DNA of 64,000 nucleotides, taken from Chitinophaga pinensis (GTDB taxonomy: Bacteria; Bacteroidota; Bacteroidia; UKL13-3). The stretch's first letter is position 1. Every line of letters begins with the position of its first letter. The stretch is taken from the NCBI GenBank assembly GCA_945870425.1, contig CAMBSD010000005.1, positions 1-64,000 of the forward strand, given 5' to 3'. A model generated the notes under the pieces. That model worked only from the letters and a program-made list of their open reading frames with translations, made no database searches and was not told where the DNA came from. Of this stretch, positions 8,017 through 16,729 are shown piece after piece. A program made the position numbers and the translations under genes.

Positions 8017-9748
8017 TGCGAAACTCTAATGGATTATCAAACTGTTTTCCCGTTGCATAATATAAAGAGAAAATACCTGATCCCGTTTCGATATTTAAGC
8101 CCAAACCTGCTCCCCACGGTGTATCCGAAATACTAGGCTTTCGCCCTTCATTTTTATACCAAGCACCATTCCAAAACAAAACAAAGTTGGAGTTCTGTTG
8201 GATAAGGTATCGCCATTCTATATTTAGAATTCCATATTGGCTTGCAAAAATACTTTGTTCATCAAATCCTCTTAACGTTTTTAATCCACCTATACGAAAA
8301 AGTTCATTAAAAAAAATATTTGAAGATTTTAAAAAACCTGCATTAAACGATGTTTTTAATACATTGCTTGAAAACAAATGATAGTACTTTTCGACATTGG
8401 CAATAAACCTAATTTGAAAAACATTTAATTTAATAGAGTCATACAAATTATAGATATTTCCTTGATTATCGCTTACTCTTAGGATATTTATGGTATTATT
8501 TCGGATGATATTTTTTGAACCTGCTGCAAAATCAAGATCAAAGGTAAAACCCCTTTTGGGGTTGATGAAATAGTCTAATTTGGACTTCCGAACAGCTATT
8601 CCATAAAAGTCAGATCGAATATCGTTAACACCTGGTAACTGCCTATTATTTTTAATATTCAAAGTATCAACTGAAAGCAATGTTGACTGCTGAAGACTAT
8701 AATATACTTTTATATAATCACTCCCAATAAATCGATATTGAAGTGCAAAATCATTTTGAACATTTACAAATGCGGTATCATATTTTAGGATTTTCAAACC
8801 ATAATCCAATCCAAATTTAGTTCCTAAGAAATATGGATAATTAAACTTTAAATTTAGATCTTGAGAGTTACCTAAAAAACTTCTGTAACTCAAATCAAAA
8901 CTTTTACCACTACCTAAAATATTTTGGAGTTTTAAATTAAAATCACCTGTCAAAACAAGCTTATTATTTTGTGAACTAGTAGGCGCAATACCAATAATAC
9001 CATCAGCAGAACTGGCTTTCTTATTATCTAGATAAAATAAGGGTCTGGCCTTATTGCCGAAAAAATAGATAGCAGGACTTTTCAACACCTTTATATAAGC
9101 CAATTCATACAACCTTTGGTTGGCATTTTTAATTAATTTTTCGTTGTATAATTCTCCTTGTTTAATACCCAAATAATTCTTTAAAAAAGTTTTGGAAATA
9201 TTTGCTTTACCTATTAGTTCGATGCTATCAAATAAAATCATTTTGTTTTTAACTATATTGATATGTGCTTTAATCAAATCATCTTCCACTTCAATGGAAT
9301 CTAAAAAAATCTGCGCAAAGGGAAACCCGTTTTCATCAAGCAATGAAAGTAATTGTTCTTGTTTTACAACCCAATCATTGTAATTGAACTGTCTATCATT
9401 AATTTGTTCAAACCCAACTTTATCGGCAAACCATTCAGTCGTATTATCACTTTTCACAAAAATGGCTTTAAATGAATTACCGGTATTGATTTGGTACAAA
9501 AATGAATCTGGTTGAAGTTTTAACAAATCTCCATTTGCGGCCAAATAGGATTGTTTATTGAGTTGAGTAAGAACATGATTCAATTCTTGTGATAATTGCA
9601 AAGAATCCAATAAAACAGGCTGAAATACTATATTTTTAAAAGCCTTTTTATCACCACTTTTAAGCACAATATGCAACTTAATCGCATTTTGTGACGATGC
9701 ACAAATTGCATTCACAATAAAAATTACTATGTAAATACCTCGAATCAA
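7979..9748 (-). CDS. Omp85/BamA-TamA family outer-membrane protein
   Basis: 589 residues with a signal peptide ending near CASSQ. After an N-terminal periplasmic part with a POTRA-like segment (FDSIELIGKANISKTFLKNY near residue 173, then GELYNEKLIKNANQRLYELA), the C-terminal 330 residues form a 16-strand-type barrel: FDLSYRSFLGNSQDLNLKFN, LRGFDEQSIFASQYGILNIE (the L-R-G-F of Omp85 loop 6) and a terminal aromatic strand ending FINYF. It probably inserts or translocates protein or lipid at the outer membrane; partners cannot be read from sequence. It is shorter than BamA, having room for only one or two POTRA domains. Divergent from hemW, upstream of DUF4271 and hemD. Confidence 0.82.
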   Translation of the reverse strand: MIRGIYIVIFIVNAICASSQNAIKLHIVLKSGDKKAFKNIVFQPVLLDSLQLSQELNHVLTQLNKQSYLAANGDLLKLQPDSFLYQINTGNSFKAIFVKSDNTTEWFADKVGFEQINDRQFNYNDWVVKQEQLLSLLDENGFPFAQIFLDSIEVEDDLIKAHINIVKNKMILFDSIELIGKANISKTFLKNYLGIKQGELYNEKLIKNANQRLYELAYIKVLKSPAIYFFGNKARPLFYLDNKKASSADGIIGIAPTSSQNNKLVLTGDFNLKLQNILGSGKSFDLSYRSFLGNSQDLNLKFNYPYFLGTKFGLDYGLKILKYDTAFVNVQNDFALQYRFIGSDYIKVYYSLQQSTLLSVDTLNIKNNRQLPGVNDIRSDFYGIAVRKSKLDYFINPKRGFTFDLDFAAGSKNIIRNNTINILRVSDNQGNIYNLYDSIKLNVFQIRFIANVEKYYHLFSSNVLKTSFNAGFLKSSNIFFNELFRIGGLKTLRGFDEQSIFASQYGILNIEWRYLIQQNSNFVLFWNGAWYKNEGRKPSISDTPWGAGLGLNIETGSGIFSLYYATGKQFDNPLEFRSAKIHFGFINYF

Positions 9749-9809
9749 ATAAATGTTGGCTTTATATATTTACTTCGCAAGAAATAAACTTAAACGCAAA
9801 TATCATACT

Positions 9810-10937
9810 TTGTCTGGCATTTATATTCATATACCATTTTGCAAAAAAGCCTGTCATTATTGCAATTTTCATTTTAGCACCACCCATTCTCACAAGCAAA
9901 GAGTGGTTGGGGCCATCATTAAAGAAATTGAGTTACGAAAAAACTATTTACCATCTAAAAAGATTGAAAGCATCTATTTTGGTGGGGGTACGCCAAGCAT
10001 ATTAAATCAATCTGAACTGGATTCAATTTTCAATGAAATATTTAAGCATTTTATCGTGGCAGAGGAGGCAGAAATAACCTTAGAAGCCAATCCTGATGAC
10101 TTGAACGCTGCTCGGCTTATAGACCTAAAAAAATCACCAATAAACCGATTGAGTATTGGTGTGCAAAGTTTTAGAGATAAAGATTTGAAATGGATGAATA
10201 GAGCCCATTCAGCCACAGAAGCAATAGAATCAATAAGAAATGCAAATGAAATTGGATTTAATAGTTTGAGTATTGATTTAATTTACGGTACACCCAATTT
10301 AACCAAAGAAGCTTGGAAAGAAAACATTCTTCAAGCAATTAATTTAGGGGTAAACCATATCAGTAGCTATTGCTTAACAGTAGAAGCAAAAACTGCACTA
10401 TCAAATTTTATTGAAAAAGGCAAAATCGAACCACTAAGCGAAGAACAAGCCTCGCAGCAATTCGATATCTTAATTGAAACATTAGAGAAGCATGCTTTTG
10501 AGCAATACGAGATAAGTAATTTTGCGAAAGATGGGAAATACGCTGTTCATAATACCAATTATTGGATGAATAAACCCTACTTAGGCATTGGACCTTCTGC
10601 ACATTCTTTCAATCAAACAGAAAGAAGTTGGAATATTGCTAACAATTTAGTGTATGCTGGAGCCATTGAAAAAAATGAATTGCCATTGGAGAAAGAGGTT
10701 CTAAGCATCGCAAATAAACTGAATGAATATATAATGACTAGCTTAAGAACCAAGTGGGGTTGCGATTTAGAGTATATTGAAAACCATTTTGGGCACAAAT
10801 ATGTCGACCAAATTGAAAAACAAGCCTACCCACACTTATTAAAAAAATACTTGATAAAGCATGGACACACATTATTTGTAAGCAAAGAAGGCAAATTCTT
10901 TTGTGATGGCATTGCGAGTGATTTGTTTTTGTTGTGA
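9810..10937 (+). CDS. hemW: Radical SAM haem chaperone HemW (coproporphyrinogen oxidase-like)
   Basis: 375 residues from the TTG chosen here. The radical-SAM cluster motif C-x3-C-x2-C is at residues 11, 15 and 18 (FCKKACHYCNFHF); YFGGGTPS, LEANPDD, RLSIGVQSF and GPSAHSF follow the HemW pattern. HemW-type proteins bind haem and hand it to target proteins; they lack the C-x2-C extension needed for oxidase activity. An in-frame ATG at 9753 adds 19 residues with no family counterpart and would leave only 4 bp to the divergent outer-membrane gene, so TTG at 9810 is favoured: family members start just before GIYIHIPFC. Two genes of tetrapyrrole metabolism (hemD, hemW) lie within 4 kb. Confidence 0.88.
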   Translation: MSGIYIHIPFCKKACHYCNFHFSTTHSHKQRVVGAIIKEIELRKNYLPSKKIESIYFGGGTPSILNQSELDSIFNEIFKHFIVAEEAEITLEANPDDLNAARLIDLKKSPINRLSIGVQSFRDKDLKWMNRAHSATEAIESIRNANEIGFNSLSIDLIYGTPNLTKEAWKENILQAINLGVNHISSYCLTVEAKTALSNFIEKGKIEPLSEEQASQQFDILIETLEKHAFEQYEISNFAKDGKYAVHNTNYWMNKPYLGIGPSAHSFNQTERSWNIANNLVYAGAIEKNELPLEKEVLSIANKLNEYIMTSLRTKWGCDLEYIENHFGHKYVDQIEKQAYPHLLKKYLIKHGHTLFVSKEGKFFCDGIASDLFLL

Positions 10938-11026
10938 TAAAAAAATTTGTAAACTTTTATTATTAGAACTTCCAAGTGACACATCGCTTAACACTTTAAA
11001 CAGCCGGATCTATTTCTGCATCCTTT

Positions 11027-11260
11027 TCAAAAAGGACTATATAAATTATACTTTTTAGTTATATCAAAATAGAGCGTGTCCCAAGCTTTCAATTTACTTG
11101 TATCTTCTGTGCGATTTTCAATTCTCTTGTCAATAATATCTTTGTGCCAATCCGAAATATCCAATTCTGTTTTTGAATCTTCAATGCTATCCCAAAGATA
11201 ATTTGCTAACTTCAGCCTTTCCTCTGTATTTAATTTATCAATGTCAATGATATGTGCCAT
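11027..11260 (-). CDS. Putative addiction-module antitoxin-like protein
   Basis: 77 residues. The pattern LNTEERLKLANYLWDSIED matches the small 'putative addiction module component' family (antitoxins of RelE/ParE-type toxins), whose members carry an L-x-ERL-x-LA-x-x-LWDSI core near the N-terminus, then a helical tail with a conserved Trp (KAWDTLYFD here). No toxin gene follows: the 89 bp downstream to hemW's stop are too short. It is therefore an orphan, either a remnant or acting in trans. Monocistronic, minus strand. Confidence 0.6.
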   Translation of the reverse strand: MAHIIDIDKLNTEERLKLANYLWDSIEDSKTELDISDWHKDIIDKRIENRTEDTSKLKAWDTLYFDITKKYNLYSPF

Positions 11261-11348
11261 ACATATGTTTATCTATATTTCAAAAACAAGAAAGATTGAT
11301 TGGTAAAGAAACGAATCAAGACCCACCATCATATAGTTAGTTTTGGTA

Positions 11349-12110
11349 TTACTTCCTATTTATCATACCTGCCATAGGCTGAGCTGTCGGCATCACAATC
11401 ATCTCATTAATATTAACCCTAGCTGGTCGTGAAACCACATACCAAATGGCGTCTGCAATATCTTCAGCTAACAAATTATCATAGCCTTCATAAACCATTT
11501 TTGCACGGTCTTCATCGCCATGAAAACGAACGATTGAAAACTCTGTTTCTACTGCACCAGGGTTGATAGAAGTAACTTTAATAGGGAATTTAGAAAATTC
11601 CAAACGCATGGCTTTGCTTAAGGCATCCACCGCAAACTTGGTGCTGCAGTATACATTGCCATTGGCATAAACTTCTTTGCCCGCAATAGAACCAATGTTG
11701 ATAATATGGCCTTTGTTATTTTCGATAAGAATAGGAGCCCATGTCCTCGTTACATATAACAATCCTTTAATATTGGTATCTATCATCTTTTCCCAATCAT
11801 CAATATCTCCCTCATAAATAGCACTTAATCCACTTGCCAAGCCGGCATTATTTAATAACACATCAATTTGTTTCCATTGAGTGGGTAAAGAATGAATAGC
11901 TGCTTCGACTTCTTTTCTTTTGGTCACATCATAATTTTGGGTTAAAACAGCAATATTGTATTTTGAGATTAGCTTATTTTTCAAGGCTTCCAAACGCACT
12001 TCTCTCCTACCTGTTATAATCAAATCAAAGCCCTCTGAAGCCAATTTTATAGCCGTTGCCTCTCCTATTCCTGATGTAGCCCCAGTTATGTACGCAATTT
12101 TTTTATTCAT
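11349..12110 (-). CDS. Short-chain dehydrogenase/reductase (YdfG-like)
   Basis: 253 residues, a classical SDR. NAD(P)-binding TGATSGIG is at residues 9-16, LLNNAGLASG follows strand 4, the catalytic serine is in IINIGSIAGKEVY, and Tyr-x3-Lys occurs as YCSTK near residue 155. The C-terminal INPGAVETEFSIVRF and the overall length resemble the YdfG / 3-hydroxy acid or serine dehydrogenase subgroup, which uses NADP. RR at residues 36-37 (ITGRREVRLEAL) supports NADP preference. Substrate cannot be assigned. Single gene with an inverted repeat just upstream. Confidence 0.85.
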   Translation of the reverse strand: MNKKIAYITGATSGIGEATAIKLASEGFDLIITGRREVRLEALKNKLISKYNIAVLTQNYDVTKRKEVEAAIHSLPTQWKQIDVLLNNAGLASGLSAIYEGDIDDWEKMIDTNIKGLLYVTRTWAPILIENNKGHIINIGSIAGKEVYANGNVYCSTKFAVDALSKAMRLEFSKFPIKVTSINPGAVETEFSIVRFHGDEDRAKMVYEGYDNLLAEDIADAIWYVVSRPARVNINEMIVMPTAQPMAGMINRK

Positions 12111-12126
12111 AATTTATATAAATTAT

Positions 12127-12143
12127 TTACCTTGCTAAGGTAA
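12127..12143. promoter_or_regulatory. Perfect inverted repeat upstream of the SDR gene
   Basis: TTACCTT-GCT-AAGGTAA, two perfect 7-bp arms with a 3-bp spacer, ends 17 bp before the SDR start codon. On the minus strand it contains TACCTTAG, close to the -7 consensus, so a bound regulator would cover the promoter. No T-tract, so not a terminator. Confidence 0.4.
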
Positions 12144-12234
12144 TATTAAATTAGATATTAAGGAAAAAGGCTTAGGGATTAGTACAATACTATTCATACC
12201 TAAAAACATACATACATAAACACCATTAAAACAG

Positions 12235-13152
12235 ATGTCGTTTGAAGTAACCATATTAGGCAATAGCAGCGCTACACCAGCGCCCAATAGACACCCTTCG
12301 GCTCAGTATTTAAAGATATTGGACCACCATATTCTTATAGATTGTGGTGAGGGAACTCAAATGCAATTGCAGGCTTATAAAATCAAAAAATCTCGCATCA
12401 GTCAGATTTTTATTAGTCATGTACATGGCGACCATATATTAGGACTTCCAGGATTATTGCTATCCATGAACCTGATGCGTAGGGAAACGCCTATGCATAT
12501 TTATGGTCCAAAGGAACTCTTCGAAATATTGGAGGTGTTTTTTAAATTCAGTGAAACAAAATTCAGTTTCGATCTTCATTATCATACTGTAAACACAGAA
12601 AAAGAGGAAGTGATTTTCGAAAACATTTATTATAAAGTTACAACATTCCCAATTTATCATCGAATACCATGTGTCGGATTTAAATTTAGAGAACGTAGTG
12701 TGCTGAGAAAACTAAATGTAGAAGCCTGCGAAAAAAATAAAATCCCTTTTACTCATTTCAATGATATCAAAATGGGGAAAGATTTTGTAAGCAGCGATGG
12801 CAGAATTGTGATAAAAAACGATGAACTAACCTTTGACCCAGGCATACCTATGAGTTACGCGTATTGCAGCGATACCATTTATGACGAGCGTGTGATAAAA
12901 GCTGTTGAAGATGCAGACATACTTTACCACGAAGCTACTTTTATGCACGACAAACTTGAACGTGCCATCGAAACTATGCACACCACAGCAAAACAAGCGG
13001 GCATTATAGCTAGTAAAGCAAATGTGAAAAAACTAATTATAGGGCATTTTAGTGCAAGGTATGACGATCTGCAACCCTTATTAGAAGAAGCAAAAACCCA
13101 ATTTCCTAACACCGAAATAGCCAGAGAAGGAAAAGTGTTTGTTATCGAATAG
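12235..13152 (+). CDS. rnz: Ribonuclease Z
   Basis: 305 residues. Metallo-beta-lactamase fold with the zinc motif HVHGDH at residues 62-67 (ISHVHGDHILGLPG), the RNase Z opening VTILGNSSATPAPNRHPSAQ, IDCGEGTQMQL, the later YHRIPCVGFKF, SYAYCSDT and IIGHFSARY histidine. Length is right for the short bacterial form. It trims or cleaves the 3' side of tRNA precursors. Start chosen at ATG 12235, followed directly by the conserved first beta strand. Stands alone, divergent from the SDR gene. Confidence 0.93.
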   Translation: MSFEVTILGNSSATPAPNRHPSAQYLKILDHHILIDCGEGTQMQLQAYKIKKSRISQIFISHVHGDHILGLPGLLLSMNLMRRETPMHIYGPKELFEILEVFFKFSETKFSFDLHYHTVNTEKEEVIFENIYYKVTTFPIYHRIPCVGFKFRERSVLRKLNVEACEKNKIPFTHFNDIKMGKDFVSSDGRIVIKNDELTFDPGIPMSYAYCSDTIYDERVIKAVEDADILYHEATFMHDKLERAIETMHTTAKQAGIIASKANVKKLIIGHFSARYDDLQPLLEEAKTQFPNTEIAREGKVFVIE

Positions 13153-13285
13153 TTTGTAGATTTACAGTTCACGGTTTGACAGTTGACAGAATTACCGTGA
13201 ACCGAACCACTTTGAATTATAAACCGTTTAACAGCGCATTGATATTTATTTGCCACTACCCTCTTTTTTTTGTTCTTTCGCAAGA
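13153..13285. repeat. Intergenic low-complexity repeat with long inverted repeat
   Basis: Between rnz and the methyltransferase gene. It contains tandemly varied units of the type 'acagttcacggttt / gacagttgacag', a type of dispersed intergenic repeat also seen near 34.55 kb. GTTCACGGT (13167-13175) and ACCGTGAAC (13194-13202) form a perfect 9-bp stem around an 18-nt loop. There is no U-tract, so terminator function is doubtful. No coding potential seen. Confidence 0.5.
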
Positions 13286-14170
13286 ATGCAAACATTTACA
13301 CCACAAAACTGGAAAGACTACGAACTTATTGATTGCGGAGATTTTGAAAAATTAGAAAGATTTGGCAAGTTAACCCTTCGCAGACCTGAGCCTCAAGCCC
13401 TTTGGAACAAAGTGATGAGCGATGTCGAGTGGAACAAGTTGGCAGATGTTACCTTTAAGCAAAAAGGCAGTCATAGTGGTGAATGGCAGAAAAAGATAAA
13501 AACCCAAGGCGACAAATGGAAGATTGCATATGGAAACAATGATTTTGATGTAAAATTCAATCTTTCACTAACTTCTTTCAAACATGTAGGAATATTTCCA
13601 GAACAGGCCGACAATTGGGATTTTATATACAACAACTTAAGAAAAGTAAAAGGAGAGCAACCACGATTCCTTAATCTATTTGCTTACACGGGTGGTGCAT
13701 CATTGGCCGCTAAAGCAGCCGGAGCTGATGTAACCCATGTAGATAGCATTAAGCAAGTTATCAATTGGAGCCGCGAAAACATGGAACTTTCAGGCTTAGA
13801 CAATATTAGGTGGGTGGTAGAAGATGCTATGAAGTTTGTGAAGCGAGAGGTAAAAAGAGGTAAAACCTACCATGGTATTGTGTTGGACCCTCCTGCATAT
13901 GGCATAGGAGCCAATGGCGAACGTTGGCAACTAGAGCAATGTATCAATGAAATCCTTAGTGATGTTGCGCAAATTTTAGATCCTAAACAGCATTTTATTA
14001 TTTTAAATGTATATTCAATGGGTTTAAGTGCGCTATTGATTCAAAATTTAATTTACAGAAATTTCAAGGATTGCCAAGCATTAGAAAATGGGGAATTGTA
14101 TCTTCAAGCCAAATCAGGAGTAACTTTACCCTTAGGCATTCTTGCCAGATATAGCAAAGGCTTGAAGTAA
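13286..14170 (+). CDS. RlmI-like class I SAM-dependent rRNA methyltransferase
   Basis: 294 residues from ATG 13286 (MQTFTPQNWKDYELIDCGDF); an upstream ATG at 13250 would add an unlike-family MPLPSFFCSFAR. The N-terminal 90 residues are a beta-rich domain, then a Rossmann methyltransferase: motif I FLNLFAYTGGASLAAKAAGA, acidic residue in VTHVDSIKQV, motif IV VLDPPAYG. The NLFAYTGG and DPP pattern fits the RlmI/RlmK-type 23S rRNA cytosine methyltransferase family. The usual PUA domain is not obvious, so the exact target base is open. Convergent with the response-regulator gene. Confidence 0.78.
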   Translation: MQTFTPQNWKDYELIDCGDFEKLERFGKLTLRRPEPQALWNKVMSDVEWNKLADVTFKQKGSHSGEWQKKIKTQGDKWKIAYGNNDFDVKFNLSLTSFKHVGIFPEQADNWDFIYNNLRKVKGEQPRFLNLFAYTGGASLAAKAAGADVTHVDSIKQVINWSRENMELSGLDNIRWVVEDAMKFVKREVKRGKTYHGIVLDPPAYGIGANGERWQLEQCINEILSDVAQILDPKQHFIILNVYSMGLSALLIQNLIYRNFKDCQALENGELYLQAKSGVTLPLGILARYSKGLK

Positions 14171-14183
14171 TCAGGCATAAAAA

Positions 14184-14203
14184 AAGTGGGTTAAAACCCA
14201 CTT
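14184..14203. terminator. Hairpin between convergent genes
   Basis: AAGTGGGTT / AACCCACTT, a perfect 9-bp stem with a two-base apex, lies between the stops of the convergent methyltransferase and response-regulator genes. An A-run (14179-14185) precedes it, giving a U-tract for minus-strand transcripts; it may serve both directions. Confidence 0.65.
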
Positions 14204-14211
14204 CCTTCTAT

Positions 14212-14973
14212 TTATATTTTGTATTTCTTTTTGATTTGGAAAAAGTAACTTCGGCTAATTTCAAAAGGCTTATCAATACCTTTTAAGTACAATCTTCCTG
14301 TATCATTGGTCCACTTTTCAATTTTCACAACATTCATTAAATTGGCAATAGTAGATCGGTGAATTTGGATGAAAGTATCATGAGGTAGTTTGTTATCCCA
14401 GTTTTTGATAGAATTATAGGTAATACTTAGTTTACCATCACTCAAAAAAATCTTTGTATAGTTACCAAAAGCTTCAATATAATTGATATCTTTAACCTTG
14501 ATAAAATTCATTTTATTATCAAAAGACAACAAGATGATTTGTTCCGCTTCAAAACGCTCATTATTCTCAGTTAAAGGACTGTTAACTTCATTTTCAACTT
14601 GTTTAGGCGCCACTTCATCGTTTGTAAGTCTTTCAATGGCTTTTTTTATCCTTTCAGTACTGATAGGTTTCAAGATATAATCTATTGCATTTAGTTCAAA
14701 TGCTTTGATTGCAAAATCAGGATGAGAGGTAATAAAAATAATTTTAGGGACATGATTTACTTGACTCAATAAATCAATGGAGGTAAGACCGTTTAAGTCA
14801 ATGTCCAAAAAAACTAAATCAGGCTTAGCACTATTTATTAGCTCTTTGGCAGAGTCAAAATCAGATGCTTCTCCAATCAACTCGATGTGTGGAAACTGCT
14901 CTAAAACCTTTTTCAAAGTTATACGCATTAACTCTACATCATCAACTAATATCGCTCTAATTTTATCTTTCAT
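14212..14973 (-). CDS. LytTR-family response regulator (orphan)
   Basis: 253 residues from ATG 14973 (MKDKIRAILVDDVELMRITL); an upstream in-frame ATG would add ten lysine-rich residues. REC domain at residues 1-120: acidic pair D11/D12, phospho-acceptor D57 (DLVFLDIDLNG), threonine in IIFITSHPDF, lysine in DYILKPIS. A linker is followed by a LytTR DNA-binding domain at about 155-253 (INYIEAFGNYTKIFLSDGK, FIQIHRSTIANL). Such regulators usually pair with a LytS/YesM-type histidine kinase; none is adjacent, so it is an orphan in this window and its target promoters are unknown. Confidence 0.9.
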   Translation of the reverse strand: MKDKIRAILVDDVELMRITLKKVLEQFPHIELIGEASDFDSAKELINSAKPDLVFLDIDLNGLTSIDLLSQVNHVPKIIFITSHPDFAIKAFELNAIDYILKPISTERIKKAIERLTNDEVAPKQVENEVNSPLTENNERFEAEQIILLSFDNKMNFIKVKDINYIEAFGNYTKIFLSDGKLSITYNSIKNWDNKLPHDTFIQIHRSTIANLMNVVKIEKWTNDTGRLYLKGIDKPFEISRSYFFQIKKKYKI

Positions 14974-15102
14974 TGTTGTAAATTTTATTCTATTTTTTTT
15001 CAATATTAATAATTAGCAAGCTATATATTAATAAAATTGTGTGAACTTTAACTTATTAAACATATTTTCCAATATGAATATTCCACTGTATTCAAAAACC
15101 AG

Positions 15103-16650
15103 TTAGTGATTTTCTAGCACTTCCATTGTATTAAAACTGACAACTTCGGGCCTCATCTGAGGGAAAAGTAGCACATCTTGTATGGAATGAGAATTGGTCA
15201 TTAACATACACAACCTATCAATACCTATCCCAATGCCAGCAGTAGGGGGCATGCCATATTCTAGAGCTCGTAAGAAGTCGTTGTCAATAAACATGGCTTC
15301 ATCATCACCCCTTTCCATCAATTTTACTTGCTCCTCAAATCTTTCTCTTTGGTCAATTGGATCATTTAACTCGCTGTAGGCATTTGCTATTTCCTTACCA
15401 TTCACCATCAATTCAAATCTCTCTACTAATCCTTCTTCACTTCTATGTTTTTTAGTTAATGGAGATAATTCAACAGGGTAATCAGTAATAAATGTTGGTT
15501 GAATAAAATTCTCCTCACACTTAGCACCAAAAATTTCATCAATCAATTTACCTTTACCCATGCTTGGTTTGGTTTCAATATGCAATTTATGGCAAACATC
15601 TCTCAATTCACTTTCGTTCATTTGACTTACATCAAATCCTGTAAATTCCTTAATTGCATCAAAAATTGGTACCCTTTTGAAAGGTGCCTTGAAGTTTATA
15701 TGATTTTCACCTACTGGCAATTCTGAAGTTCCATGCATGGCAATTGCCGTTTTCTCCAATAACTGCTCTGTAAAATTCATCATCCAAAGATAGTCTTTAT
15801 AAGCGACATAAAATTCTAGTATAGTAAATTCAGGATTATGAGTTCTATCCATTCCTTCATTTCTAAAGTTTCTACTAAATTCATATACAAAATCAAAACC
15901 ACCAACAATCAACCTTTTTAAATACAATTCGTTGGCGATTCTCAAGTAAAATGGAACATCCAAAGCATTGTGATGGGTTATAAATGGCTTGGCAGCAGCA
16001 CCACCTGGAATATTTTGAAGTACAGGGGTATCGACTTCTAATGCACCATTATTGTTTAAAAAATCACGAATGGTTTTTATCATTAATGAACGTTTAACAA
16101 ACGTATCCTTAACTTGGGGATTGATAATTAAATCTGCGTATCTTTGGCGGTAACGAAACTCAGGGTCGGTCACAGCATCAAAAGTTTCACCTTCCTTTTC
16201 CTTGACGATTGGGAGGGGTTTCAGAGATTTGCATAGGACAATAAGGTTTTTGGCATGTAAGGAAATTTCACCTGTTTTAGTAGTGAACATATACCCCTCA
16301 ACACCTACAATATCGCCAATATCCAATAGTTTTTTAAAAACCACATCGTACATAGTTTTATCGTCATTTGGACAAATATCATCCCTACGCACATAAACCT
16401 GTATACGAGCTACAGAATCTTGAATAACTGCAAAACAAGCCTTACCCATATCCCTTACGCTCATAATTCTACCCGCAATCTTTACATTCTTAAGAGACTC
16501 ATCATCTATGTTAGTAGAATATTTTTCGCGAGCCTCAACAGATGTATGGCTAACCGCAAACAATTCTGCTGGATATGGATTAATTCCTAACTTTTTAAGT
16601 TCGTGTAATTTCTCCCTTCGTATTAATTCTTGTTCGCTTAAATTCGTCAT
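15103..16650 (-). CDS. lysS: Lysyl-tRNA synthetase, class II
   Basis: 515 residues from ATG 16650 (MTNLSEQELIRREKLHELKK), the normal LysRS start; a longer frame to 16692 would run into the upstream terminator hairpin. An N-terminal OB-fold anticodon domain (VKIAGRIMSVRDMGKACF) precedes the class II catalytic core: motif 2 FRNEGMDRTHNPEFTILEFY, motif 3 AGIGIGIDRLCMLM near the C-terminus. It attaches lysine to tRNA-Lys. Length and motifs are complete. The 91-bp gap to the response-regulator gene and the upstream terminator suggest it is transcribed alone. Confidence 0.97.
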   Translation of the reverse strand: MTNLSEQELIRREKLHELKKLGINPYPAELFAVSHTSVEAREKYSTNIDDESLKNVKIAGRIMSVRDMGKACFAVIQDSVARIQVYVRRDDICPNDDKTMYDVVFKKLLDIGDIVGVEGYMFTTKTGEISLHAKNLIVLCKSLKPLPIVKEKEGETFDAVTDPEFRYRQRYADLIINPQVKDTFVKRSLMIKTIRDFLNNNGALEVDTPVLQNIPGGAAAKPFITHHNALDVPFYLRIANELYLKRLIVGGFDFVYEFSRNFRNEGMDRTHNPEFTILEFYVAYKDYLWMMNFTEQLLEKTAIAMHGTSELPVGENHINFKAPFKRVPIFDAIKEFTGFDVSQMNESELRDVCHKLHIETKPSMGKGKLIDEIFGAKCEENFIQPTFITDYPVELSPLTKKHRSEEGLVERFELMVNGKEIANAYSELNDPIDQRERFEEQVKLMERGDDEAMFIDNDFLRALEYGMPPTAGIGIGIDRLCMLMTNSHSIQDVLLFPQMRPEVVSFNTMEVLENH

Positions 16651-16682
16651 TTCAGTATTAAAAAGTCTGCGAAAGTAAAAAA

Positions 16683-16708
16683 GCCATTCCATATTTTTAT
16701 GGAATGGC
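16683..16708 (-). terminator. Intrinsic terminator after the first LruC gene
   Basis: GCCATTCCATA / TATGGAATGGC, a perfect 11-bp stem with a TTTT loop, followed on the minus strand by a run of six T. It sits 22 bp past the LruC stop and just upstream of the lysS start. Confidence 0.85.
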
Positions 16709-16729
16709 CTAATTAAGTGTTAATTTATT

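Noticed and set aside
10938-11026. Possible toxin remnant downstream of the antitoxin-like gene
   Set aside because: One frame reads VLFEKDAEIDPAV then stop; too short and not RelE/ParE-like to call.
14777-15016. Plus-strand frame opposite the response regulator
   Set aside because: Antisense shadow; LytTR/REC motifs on the minus strand are complete.
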